Shown: one piece after another, positions 29,492 to 36,948 of the stretch
Layout of the letters: every line of letters begins with the position of its first letter
Numbering within the stretch: position 1 is the stretch's first letter
The notes under the pieces: generated by a model
Told to the model about the DNA's origin: nothing
The model's database searches: none
What the model saw: only the letters and a program-made list of their open reading frames with translations
Made by a program: the position numbers and the translations under genes
DNA from: Rahnella laticis
Lineage (GTDB): Bacteria; Pseudomonadota; Gammaproteobacteria; Enterobacterales; Enterobacteriaceae
DNA length: 64,000 nucleotides
Assembly: GCF_015644585.1 (NCBI RefSeq)
Contig: NZ_JADOBI010000009.1
Coordinates: 1,498 to 65,497 of the forward strand
Reading direction: 5' to 3'

Positions 29492-30994
29492 TTATTCCGC
29501 TTCTGTTTTCATAAAGCCCATCGCGTTACCTGTCGCGCGGTCATGACGGGCGATATAGCGATAAAAACCGCCCGCCAGAAATGCCCCGATAAACCAGCTG
29601 AAATTCGCTACCTGATGCAGGCTTGGCGTAAAGCTGATGACCAGACCAATCAGCACCGCAGGCACCAGCGCGCCGATGGCTTTCGGGTTGAACCCGTTGC
29701 GGTACCAGTAACGGCCGGAAGGCGAGGCGTTAAACAGCGCATCGACATCCATATGACCGCGTTTGATCAGGTAATAATCCGCCAGCAGAATACCGAACAA
29801 CGGCCCGATGAATGCCCCGAGTACGTCAAGCGTGTAGTGGATCAGCTCCGGTGACTGGAACAGGTTCCACGGTGTCAGCAAAACAGAACCGACGGCGGCA
29901 ATCATCCCGCCGGTGCGGAAACTGATTTTTTGTGGTGAACAGTTGGAGAAGTCGAACGCCGGTGACACGAAGTTCGCCACAATATTGATACCAATGGTTG
30001 CGATGATCATGGTCAGCAAACCGAGCGCAACCGCGACGCTGTTCCCCACGCGGCTGACCGTTTCAATCGGGTCAGTAATCATCTGGCCAAACAGGGATTG
30101 TGTACCGGATACAATCACCACGGTCACAATCGAGAACAGCAGGAAGTTAAACGGCAGGCCCCAGCGGTTTCCCCGACGGATTTCGCTCATGCTTTTACCG
30201 TAACGCGAAAAGTCACCGAAGTTCAGCAGCGGGCCGGAGAAGTAAGAGACGACCAGCGCCGTCGCGGTCAGCATTTCCCAGCCTTGCTGACCGACGGTCA
30301 GCGTTTTTGTCGACAGCGTGAAAGAGATATTGCTCAGCCCGGTTTTATACAAAATCCACCCGGCCAGCATCAGCATCACGACATACACCGCCGGGCCCGC
30401 CACGTCGATAAAACGCTTAATTGCGCTCATGCCGTGCCAGAACACCATCGCCTGCAACACCCACATAATGCCGAAGCAAATCCACCCCAGCGCAGACAAG
30501 CCCAGCCAGTGCGGCACGGTCAGCGGCGTCAGGGACGGGAAGAATTTCAGCAACACCAGCATTAATGCGCTGGCCGCCAGATACGTCTGAATGCCATACC
30601 ATGCAAACGCGATCAGCCCGCGGATCACCGCCGGAATGTTAGCGCCAAATACGCCAAATGCCTGACGGCAAATCACCGCATAAGGCACGCCCGCCTGCTG
30701 GCTCGGTTTCGCCACCAGGTTCGCGCAAATCTGCACAATACAAATCCCGCACAGTAAACACAGCAAAACCTGCCAGCTGGTCAGGCCGAGCGTGAAGAAA
30801 CTCGCCGCCACCACATAGCCGCCCATACTGTGCACATCCGACATCCAGAAAGAAAAAATGTTGTACCAGCTCCAGTTTTGGTCACGAGTGGGCGCTAAAT
30901 CATCGTTACACAGCCGCGGGCTGTAATAAGGTTTGATGATCCCGACGCTCTGTTCAGAGGGCGCCGTGGCGGAGGTGATTTCCTGATTTGGCAT
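29492..30994 (-). CDS. hpxP: NCS1-family purine/ureide permease, probable allantoin or purine transporter
   Basis: 500 residues with about twelve membrane helices and the NCS1 signature region near the N-terminus (NDDLAPTRDQNWSWYNIFS followed by the HSMGGY helix). The family imports hydantoins, allantoin, uracil or purines with cations. It sits beside the allantoin racemase/allantoinase genes, so a ureide or purine substrate is inferred. ATG 30994 is chosen with GGAG upstream. A sigma-54 promoter candidate lies about 85 bases upstream. The hpxP name follows the Klebsiella system by context. Confidence 0.75.
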   Translation of the reverse strand: MPNQEITSATAPSEQSVGIIKPYYSPRLCNDDLAPTRDQNWSWYNIFSFWMSDVHSMGGYVVAASFFTLGLTSWQVLLCLLCGICIVQICANLVAKPSQQAGVPYAVICRQAFGVFGANIPAVIRGLIAFAWYGIQTYLAASALMLVLLKFFPSLTPLTVPHWLGLSALGWICFGIMWVLQAMVFWHGMSAIKRFIDVAGPAVYVVMLMLAGWILYKTGLSNISFTLSTKTLTVGQQGWEMLTATALVVSYFSGPLLNFGDFSRYGKSMSEIRRGNRWGLPFNFLLFSIVTVVIVSGTQSLFGQMITDPIETVSRVGNSVAVALGLLTMIIATIGINIVANFVSPAFDFSNCSPQKISFRTGGMIAAVGSVLLTPWNLFQSPELIHYTLDVLGAFIGPLFGILLADYYLIKRGHMDVDALFNASPSGRYWYRNGFNPKAIGALVPAVLIGLVISFTPSLHQVANFSWFIGAFLAGGFYRYIARHDRATGNAMGFMKTEAE

Positions 30995-31079
30995 AAATCG
31001 TGCTCCTGTCATTAACAACATGTAAAAGTCGGAAGCCGGTGACCGGCTGCCCAAAGGTGAAAAGCAGTCACAGGAGCAC

Positions 31080-31095
31080 TGCACGAATCAGGCCA
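31080..31095 (-). promoter_or_regulatory. Candidate sigma-54 (-24/-12) promoter for hpxP
   Basis: On the minus strand the sequence is TGGCCTGATTCGTGCA, with GG and GC exactly 12 bases apart as sigma-54 requires. It matches the TGGC and TGCA cores but differs from consensus at three other positions. Transcription would begin about 75 bases before the hpxP ATG. Nitrogen control fits the gene's role. Confidence 0.5.
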
Positions 31096-31102
31096 TATTT
31101 CA

Positions 31103-31159
31103 TTTTTTGTATACAAAAAATAATTTTCATGTATACGATTAATCTATCGAACGGTATAC
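31103..31159. promoter_or_regulatory. Three GTATAC-centred operators between hpxP and hpxS
   Basis: The first is an 18-base perfect palindrome, TTTTTTGTATACAAAAAA, at 31103-31120. Two more GTATAC cores lie at 31131-31136 and 31154-31159, with core-to-core steps of 22 and 23 bases, about two helical turns. TTGTATACAA fits the T-N-G-T...A-C-N-A pattern bound by FCD-type GntR regulators, and the adjacent hpxS gene encodes such a protein. Autoregulation and control of hpxP are therefore likely. Confidence 0.7.
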
Positions 31160-31171
31160 GGAGTAACGGCA

Positions 31172-31906
31172 ATGACCAGTTGGAGCGGGCTGAATACGGC
31201 CTATTTTACCGAGGATAAGGACGACCACATTTACAACGCGCTGGTGAAATCGATTGTTGAACACCAGCTTTTGCCGGGCAGTAAATTGCCGGAAGAAGCA
31301 CTTGCTGAAGTGTTTTCTGTCAGCCGGACGGGCATCCGGCGCGTGTTGCAGCGCCTTGCCGCAGTGCAACTGGTCACGCTATTGCCCAAGCGTGGTGCGC
31401 ATGTCACCACGCCGGACGCAGAAGAATCCCGCGACGTTTTCGCCACCCGAAAAATTCTTGAATGCGCCAACCTGCCGCTGGTGATCGCGCATTGCCAGTC
31501 CACGCATCTGGTGGCGCTGAAAAAACTCGTACAGGAAGAAAAGCGCGCCCACGACGAACGTAATGGCCCGGCCGCAATCCGGCTTTCTGCTGCTTTCCAC
31601 GTCCAGCTTCAGGCGATTTCCGGCAACAAAGTGCTGACCGAATCGGTTTCTCAGCTCACGCTGCGTTCTTCACTGGCGATTGCCGCCTGGGGCGCGCCGT
31701 GGCAACAGGGCTGCCGGTGTCATGACCACGATGATTTACTGGAACTGATGAAAAAGCGGGACGTTGCCGGGCTGACGCAAAGCATGTCGCATCACTTCGA
31801 CAGCATCGTCTCCAGCCTGCGTTTTGAGCAAAATAAAGGGCAGGTGCCTGATTTCGCGAATATCTTTTCCTCTCATCTTCTGGTCGCCGGAAAGGAGCCA
31901 GAGTGA
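31172..31906 (+). CDS. hpxS: GntR-family (FCD) transcriptional regulator of the ureide genes
   Basis: 244 residues: an N-terminal winged helix (about residues 17-80, LPEEALAEVFSVSRTGIRRVLQRL) and a C-terminal all-helical FCD ligand domain with His residues suited to metal or carboxylate binding (AFHVQL, HHFDSI). It is the first gene of an hpxSAB-like operon, divergent from the permease. Likely operators lie at 31103-31159 and at the start of the next gene. Confidence 0.8.
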   Translation: MTSWSGLNTAYFTEDKDDHIYNALVKSIVEHQLLPGSKLPEEALAEVFSVSRTGIRRVLQRLAAVQLVTLLPKRGAHVTTPDAEESRDVFATRKILECANLPLVIAHCQSTHLVALKKLVQEEKRAHDERNGPAAIRLSAAFHVQLQAISGNKVLTESVSQLTLRSSLAIAAWGAPWQQGCRCHDHDDLLELMKKRDVAGLTQSMSHHFDSIVSSLRFEQNKGQVPDFANIFSSHLLVAGKEPE

Positions 31907-32664
31907 TGGCAAAACCGCTTTGTATACAACTGATCAACCCGAACACCAGTCTGGCGATGACGGAAGTCATGGCGCAAACCGCACGCTCTGTTGCCGCCGT
32001 GGATACACAAATTGTGGCGGTTTGTCCGCAGGAAGGTGCGCCGTCGATTGAAGGGCATTTTGACGAGGCGATTGCTACGCTCGGTGTTTTGCAGCAGGTG
32101 AAAGCCGGGCGCGAAGCCCGCGTGGACGGCCATATCATTGCCTGTTTTGGCGATCCGGGCTTACTGGCTGCGCGTGAGCTGGCGCGTGCGCCGGTCATCG
32201 GCATTGCCGAAGCGGCCATGCATCTGGCCACGATGCTGGCGACGCGTTTTTCCATCGTTACCACTTTGCCAAGAACTCTCACTATTGCCCGCCATTTACT
32301 GCATCAGTACGGTTTTGAGCGTCATTGCGCGGCACTGCATGCGATCGATCTTCCGGTGCTTTCGCTCGAAGACGGCAGCGGGCTGGCGCAGCAGAAAGTA
32401 CGTGAACAATGCATCGCCGCGAAAAAATCGGATGGCAGCGGGGCGATTGTACTGGGCTGCGGCGGCATGGCCGATCTGGCGCAGGAACTGACGCTGGAGC
32501 TGAATATTCCGGTGATCGACGGCGTCAGCGCGGCGGTCAAAATGATCGAGTCGCTGGCCGCACTTCGCCTGACCACCAGTAAGCACGGTGATCTGGATTA
32601 TCCGCTGGAAAAACCCTTGTCTGGCTGCTTTGCCGGACTGAATCTGAGAGATAACCATGCCTGA
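31906..32664 (+). CDS. hpxA: Allantoin racemase (Asp/Glu/hydantoin racemase family)
   Basis: 252 residues. Two catalytic Cys are seen in IIACFGDPGL and IVLGCGGMADL, as in hydantoin and allantoin racemases. It interconverts the R and S forms of allantoin so that either can feed the pathway. ATG 31906 overlaps the hpxS stop by one base and has AAAGGAG upstream. An operator-like TTGTATACAA lies at 31920-31929 inside codons 5-8. It overlaps hpxB by 8 bases. Confidence 0.82.
   Translation: MAKPLCIQLINPNTSLAMTEVMAQTARSVAAVDTQIVAVCPQEGAPSIEGHFDEAIATLGVLQQVKAGREARVDGHIIACFGDPGLLAARELARAPVIGIAEAAMHLATMLATRFSIVTTLPRTLTIARHLLHQYGFERHCAALHAIDLPVLSLEDGSGLAQQKVREQCIAAKKSDGSGAIVLGCGGMADLAQELTLELNIPVIDGVSAAVKMIESLAALRLTTSKHGDLDYPLEKPLSGCFAGLNLRDNHA
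31920..31929. promoter_or_regulatory. Intragenic GntR operator-like palindrome at the start of hpxA
   Basis: TTGTATACAA, the same core as the operators upstream of hpxS, lies 14 bases after the hpxA start. It could act as a roadblock or auxiliary operator; chance occurrence cannot be ruled out. Confidence 0.45.
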
Positions 32665-33601
32665 ATTCGATAACGGTTTTACTGACAATTACCCGCGCGA
32701 CCTGATTGGCTATGCCGGTCGCCCGCCACACGCAAACTGGCCGGGCAATGCCCGGATCGCAGTGCAGTTCGTCCTCAACTATGAGGAGGGCGCGGAAAAT
32801 AACGTCCTGCACGGCGACGCCGGTTCGGAGCAATTTCTTTCGGATATTATCGGCGCAGCCAGTTTCCCCGACCGTCATATGTCGATGGACTCATTGTATG
32901 AATACGGCTCACGCGCTGGTTTCTGGCGGATCCACAATGAATTCCAGAAACGCGGTTTGCCGCTCACCGTTTTCGGTGTCGCGATGGCACTCACGCGTAA
33001 CCCGGAAATCGTCAGCGCCATCAAAGCGGCGGATTACGACGTTGTCAGCCACGGCTGGCGCTGGATCCATTATCAGAACATGAGCAAAGCCGAAGAGGCG
33101 GAGCACATGGCAAAAGCCATCACCGTACTGCGCGACCTGTTCGGCAAAGCGCCACTTGGCTGGTACACCGGCCGCGACAGTCCGAACACCCGCCAGCTGG
33201 TCGCCGAATCCGGTGGTTTCCAGTACGACAGCGATTATTACGGCGACGACTTACCTTTCTGGACGCCGGTCAGGCTGGAAAACGGTGAAATTAAACAGCA
33301 TCTGGTGATCCCGTACACACTGGAAACCAACGACATGCGGTTCGCCTCGCCGCAGGGCTTTAACACCGGCGAGCAGTTTTACACTTACCTGAAAGACACG
33401 TTCGACGTGCTGTACGAAGAAGGGGAAACCTCCCCGAAAATGATGTCAATCGGGATGCACTGCCGGATCCTCGGCCGTCCGGGACGGTTCCGGGCATTGC
33501 AGCGATTCCTCGATTATGTGGAGTCACATGACAGGGTCTGGGTCTGTAAACGGCAGGAGATCGCAGATCATTGGGCGCTGATGCATCCGGCGAAAGAATA
33601 A
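32657..33601 (+). CDS. hpxB: Allantoinase, PuuE (polysaccharide-deacetylase) type
   Basis: 314 residues of the metal-independent allantoinase family related to polysaccharide deacetylases. N-terminal DLIGYAGRPPHANWPGNAR and VLNYEEGAENNVLHGD, then SHGWRWIHYQ and the C-terminal IGMHCRILGRPGR are characteristic. It opens the hydantoin ring of allantoin to give allantoate, the substrate of HpxK encoded further on. It is the last gene of the hpxSAB unit. Confidence 0.88.
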   Translation: MPEFDNGFTDNYPRDLIGYAGRPPHANWPGNARIAVQFVLNYEEGAENNVLHGDAGSEQFLSDIIGAASFPDRHMSMDSLYEYGSRAGFWRIHNEFQKRGLPLTVFGVAMALTRNPEIVSAIKAADYDVVSHGWRWIHYQNMSKAEEAEHMAKAITVLRDLFGKAPLGWYTGRDSPNTRQLVAESGGFQYDSDYYGDDLPFWTPVRLENGEIKQHLVIPYTLETNDMRFASPQGFNTGEQFYTYLKDTFDVLYEEGETSPKMMSIGMHCRILGRPGRFRALQRFLDYVESHDRVWVCKRQEIADHWALMHPAKE

Positions 33602-33903
33602 GGTCAAAAGCGTGGGCTCGCCGCCCACGCGCTCCGTTCAGCCGGTTTTTTGAGTGCGTCTTTATTGGTCTCTACCTTTATTTTTCGTATTAACTGGAAG
33701 ACATCACGCAGGAAATAAATGTAACGAATGCAAAGCGTAGATTAGTGAGATTTCTTTATTTTTAATGCTTATATTCCCCCTGAATTATCTGTTTTCAGAT
33801 TGACGTAACGTAATGTCGTTACCTGCCCCGGTAATGATTTTTATATCGCGGGTCAGTTATATTGGCAGCGTTGAAAAATGGATGTTTTTATTAAGGAAGA
33901 TTT
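33602..33903 (+). other. Intergenic region after hpxB
   Basis: 302 bases without a gene. A GC-rich hairpin AGCGTGGGC/GCCCACGCGCT at about 33609-33633 could stall transcription after hpxB but has no immediate T run. The remainder is AT-rich and probably holds the promoter of the next gene; no clear -35/-10 pair was identified. Confidence 0.45.
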
Positions 33904-34461
33904 ATGACTTCAACACTCAGTTCATTCGATGCTTTCCCTTTTCGGGAACATAAAATGATTAAGCGAAGCGCTAAGAATAGCGGAGGTGGCGCTATGACAG
34001 GAAATCTGGAAAAGCGGGTAGGGAACCTGGAAAGCGAAGTAACGAAAATGGCCATCGATGTGGCTGTCATCAAATCAAACTATGCAACCCGCGCAGACAT
34101 TGAAAGTTTACGGGCAGATTTAAAAGGAGAAATTAGCGGGTATCGCTACGAACAATCGAATGAAATTAAAATTGTTCACCATGACCTCATGCGAATGATT
34201 TACAACACCCGAGTTGATCTTACCGAAATGATTTCCAGTACCCGGGTTGATCTTACTGAAATGATTTCCAGCACCCGTGATCAACTCAATCTCAAAATTG
34301 ATAAAGTGGGGGATAAGTTCTCAAGCGAGATAAAAGATCTAAAATCGACTCTGCTTTGGAAAGTGGGTGTTCCGTTTTGTACTTTTATGCTGGCAGGAAT
34401 GGCGGGTCTTATTTTTACGCTTCTAAAACTGTTCGCTGAAATATCCATGAAACTACCCTGA
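33904..34461 (+). CDS. Small coiled-coil protein with C-terminal membrane anchor
   Basis: 185 residues of unknown function. A basic N-terminus is followed by a long heptad-like coiled coil (about residues 35-150, starting [16 protein letters not shown]) and one hydrophobic segment (about 155-178, [17 protein letters not shown]). The coil contains an 11-residue direct repeat [11 protein letters not shown] encoded by a 33-base tandem repeat at 34207-34272. The shape resembles XhlA-like or DUF1640-like membrane-tethered coils. AAGGAAG precedes ATG 33904, but GGAGG before an in-frame ATG at 33994 suggests a possible shorter form. Confidence 0.6.
   Translation: MTSTLSSFDAFPFREHKMIKRSAKNSGGGAMTGNLEKRVGNLESEVTKMAIDVAVIKSNYATRADIESLRADLKGEISGYRYEQSNEIKIVHHDLMRMIYNTRVDLTEMISSTRVDLTEMISSTRDQLNLKIDKVGDKFSSEIKDLKSTLLWKVGVPFCTFMLAGMAGLIFTLLKLFAEISMKLP
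34207..34272 (+). repeat. Tandem 33-base repeat inside the coiled-coil gene
   Basis: Two copies of a 33-base unit beginning ACCCG at 34207 and 34240, with a partial third start at 34273. They differ at only a few bases and encode the repeated [11 protein letters not shown] heptads. Copy-number change would lengthen the coil in 11-residue steps. Confidence 0.8.
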
Positions 34462-34575
34462 ATGCGAATTAAAGAAGGCAAGCGAAAGATTGATAGAATG
34501 ACCAACACATCATGGCCATTTCAAACCTTACGATGTTTAAGATCTCACCCGGGCGCGCTCAAAATCTTGCTGAAC

Positions 34576-34793
34576 GGAGCGGGCTGGAGACCAAAGGCTC
34601 CAGCACCGAGTGAAGGCACCGCGCAGCGGCAAGATTTGCGCCTCTTGCTGTGGTGGCAGAACATGTCCGTCGGCCCGGCGGCAGCGCGGAGTAAAAAAGA
34701 CGCGGAGATTCAAAAGAGGGCTCGTCATAGCCCTCTTTTGTCGGTTTCGGCGCGAGCCGCTGAGTGGTCACCGCCCGTGAGAAACCGAAATGT
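34576..34793 (+). repeat. Composite repeat element, copy 2 (single arm)
   Basis: A shorter relative of the elements at 18627-19303 and 54819-55411, in one orientation only. It contains the ACCGCGCAGCGGCAAGA block, the segment GACGCGGAGATT, a perfect 12-bp hairpin CAAAAGAGGGCT/AGCCCTCTTTTG at 34711-34740, and the end block TCGGTTTCGGCGCGAGCCG followed by GAGAAACCGAAA. It lies between convergent genes, as the other copies do. Open frames across it are not credible genes. Confidence 0.75.
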
Positions 34794-34908
34794 TCTCAGT
34801 CAGCCCTTACAAGGCCGCCATAGCGCGGCACCCGCAAACAAGAATCCATCCCGGCGATAACCGAAAAAATTTCCTCAGCTTTCCAAAGCTGAACCGCCCA
34901 TGATTCGG

Positions 34909-35292
34909 TCAAATCATCAAACTGACATGGGCTGCCACAATCTTCCACCCGCTCGCCATCTTCACCCACGTCTGCTGCTGGCGGCCAATCCGGTCAGTGC
35001 CTTCGCGGCGGAATTCGGTGCTCGCCACCGCCATATCATCCCCGAAGGTGGTGATCGTCGTGTTAACCAGTTCGCGATCCAGCCCCTGTGACGATCGCGC
35101 GGAGCGGAAAGCGCGGATGGCGTCGATGCCATAAAGATTTTCACCCGCGCCAAAGCGCACTGTGCGCGGGTCATGCCAGAACAGTTCGTCGAGCACTGCC
35201 GTATCGTTGGTAATCAGCGCCTGTTCGTAGCGATAAAATGCCGCATTCATTTCGGCGAGGATCGCCGGGCGGTCGATATGTTCAGTTTTCAT
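34909..35292 (-). CDS. hpxZ: AtzH/HpxZ-like DUF3225 protein
   Basis: 127 residues of the SnoaL/NTF2-like fold known as DUF3225, with DELFWHDPRTVRFGAGENLYG typical of AtzH/HpxZ. AtzH-type proteins accompany AtzE-type amidases in triazine and ureide pathways. It is the last gene of the hpxW-X-Y-Z operon, 46 bases after hpxY. Its reaction in this pathway is not settled. Confidence 0.78.
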   Translation of the reverse strand: MKTEHIDRPAILAEMNAAFYRYEQALITNDTAVLDELFWHDPRTVRFGAGENLYGIDAIRAFRSARSSQGLDRELVNTTITTFGDDMAVASTEFRREGTDRIGRQQQTWVKMASGWKIVAAHVSLMI

Positions 35293-35338
35293 GTTTTTAC
35301 TCTCTTAACTTCACCCTGGAAAACGGTGGCCGGAGTCA

Positions 35339-36742
35339 TCAAGCCGGCATTACCGGAGAACTGCTGACATTCACAATGCCTTGCTGCTCCAGCGCCCAGG
35401 CAGCGCGAAGGCAGAGGTCTTCCCGCCACGGTGGCGCAATCAGTTGCAGCCCGATCGGCAGACCACTTGCGGTCGTCACCGGAACCGTTACAACCGGCAG
35501 GCCGAGGAATGAAATTGGCTGGGTCAGCATGCCCATATTGGCCCGCGTCGGCAGGTTCTGACCATTGATATGAATGGTCTCCTGGCCGATCAACGTGGCC
35601 GGGCACGGCGTCGCTGGCGCAATCAAGATGTCCCAATGTTCGAACAAGGGCAAGATTTGTTGCTGAAATTGCTGACGAAAACGCTGCGCCTGCACATACC
35701 ACGCCGCCGGGATCATGGCGCCTGCCAGCAGGCGTTCGCGCGAAAGCGGCTCGAACTGTTCCGGGATAGTGCGCAGTTTTGGCAGGTACTGATTTCCCCC
35801 TTCAGAGGCACTGATGATGAACGCCGCCGAGCGGGCCAGTTCTGCCTGAGGCATCTCAATTTCTTCCTGAGCCTCAAGTGCCCGGGCAATCTGCAAAACC
35901 GCCGCTTTGGCATTGTCGTCGCACCAGGTAGAAAAGTATCCGCCAAGGATCGCCGTCCGGAGCCCTTCCTGGCCTCGGGTCAGGCGGGAGAATGTTTCGG
36001 TAGCCGGTTTGTCCGCCTGAAAATGATCCTGCGGATCGGTACCCTGAATCGCGTCATACACCTGCGAGAGATCTTCGCTGCACCGCGCCAGCGGGCCGAG
36101 GTGATCCAGGCTGGCGACAAACTGCTGGCTGCCACGGCGGGAGATCCGCCCGAACGTCGGTTTAAGGCCAAGAATGCCGCTCAGCGAAGCCGGAACGCGG
36201 ATAGAACCGTTGGTGTCGCTGCCCAATGTGAAATGCACCAGACCGGCGGCCACGGCCGCAGCCGATCCGCCGGACGAACCTCCGGCAACGCGTGACAGGT
36301 CGCGCGGATTTCGTGTTGCGCCGTAATGGCTGTTTTCCGTGGTGAAACCGTAGGCGTAGGCATCCATATTCAGCATGCCGGAAAGTGTTGCGCCCTGTGC
36401 GGCGAGGCGGGAAATGGCCCACGCATCCTGACGCGCGGCGGCATTGCTGCTGTTCAGGCTGGCACCGGCCAGCGTGATTTCACCGGCGACGTCCAGCAGG
36501 TTTTTCACCGCATAAGGGATCCCGGCGAGAGGCTGCAACTTCACCCCGCTGGCACGGGTTTTATCGACTTTCGCCGCTTCGCTTAACATGCGTTCGCGGG
36601 TGATGTGCGTATAGGCATTGATGACCGGATTGGCTTGTTCAACTGCATCCAGTGTGGTACTGGCGATTTCCGTGGCAGAGACTTCGCCCTGCGTAATAGC
36701 CTGATGCAGCTGGTTAATCGTGAAGCTATCAAACGATTTCAT
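35339..36742 (-). CDS. hpxY: AtzE-family amidase (HpxY)
   Basis: 467 residues of the amidase-signature family. The Ser-cisSer-Lys triad is seen as Lys in GIPYAVKNLLDV, and Ser-Ser in VAGGSSGGSAAAVAAG with the second Ser in LGSDTNGSIRVP. It resembles AtzE, which hydrolyses 1-carboxybiuret in a complex with the small AtzG. The gene for an AtzG-like partner (hpxX) overlaps its start by 4 bases, so an equivalent HpxX-HpxY complex acting on a ureido compound is inferred. Confidence 0.83.
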   Translation of the reverse strand: MKSFDSFTINQLHQAITQGEVSATEIASTTLDAVEQANPVINAYTHITRERMLSEAAKVDKTRASGVKLQPLAGIPYAVKNLLDVAGEITLAGASLNSSNAAARQDAWAISRLAAQGATLSGMLNMDAYAYGFTTENSHYGATRNPRDLSRVAGGSSGGSAAAVAAGLVHFTLGSDTNGSIRVPASLSGILGLKPTFGRISRRGSQQFVASLDHLGPLARCSEDLSQVYDAIQGTDPQDHFQADKPATETFSRLTRGQEGLRTAILGGYFSTWCDDNAKAAVLQIARALEAQEEIEMPQAELARSAAFIISASEGGNQYLPKLRTIPEQFEPLSRERLLAGAMIPAAWYVQAQRFRQQFQQQILPLFEHWDILIAPATPCPATLIGQETIHINGQNLPTRANMGMLTQPISFLGLPVVTVPVTTASGLPIGLQLIAPPWREDLCLRAAWALEQQGIVNVSSSPVMPA

Positions 36743-36933
36743 GCTCTGTACACCCCGGCGATTTCCAGACGCGGGTCGAGCGGTAAATCCATCAGCGGTT
36801 GTGCCATCTGTGCGATGCGGCCGAACTGCACCAGCAGTTCCTCACGGCGTGTATCGTCGAGCTCCAGTGCCAGGACAGATTCCATCTGGCTGATGTAAAC
36901 GGCCCAGTCGGTGGCCGCAGGTTTTTTTTTCAT
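36739..36933 (-). CDS. hpxX: AtzG-like DUF4089 small subunit (HpxX)
   Basis: A 64-residue helical protein of the DUF4089 family (VYISQMESVLALELDD, then MAQPLMDLPLDPRLE). In the triazine pathway the homologue AtzG is a structural partner needed for AtzE stability. The gene overlaps hpxY by 4 bases and lies 15 bases after hpxW. Its small size would let it be missed. Confidence 0.82.
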   Translation of the reverse strand: MKKKPAATDWAVYISQMESVLALELDDTRREELLVQFGRIAQMAQPLMDLPLDPRLEIAGVYRA

Positions 36934-36948
36934 GATCAGTTCCTCAGT

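Noticed and set aside
29348-29854. Plus-strand open frame of 168 codons beginning inside tRNA-Asp
   Set aside because: It starts in the tRNA and runs antisense through the permease gene, with no ribosome-binding site and no family resemblance.
34462-34860. Plus-strand open frame of 132 codons
   Set aside because: It runs through composite repeat copy 2 and starts directly after the preceding stop; its composition reflects the hairpin repeats and not a protein.
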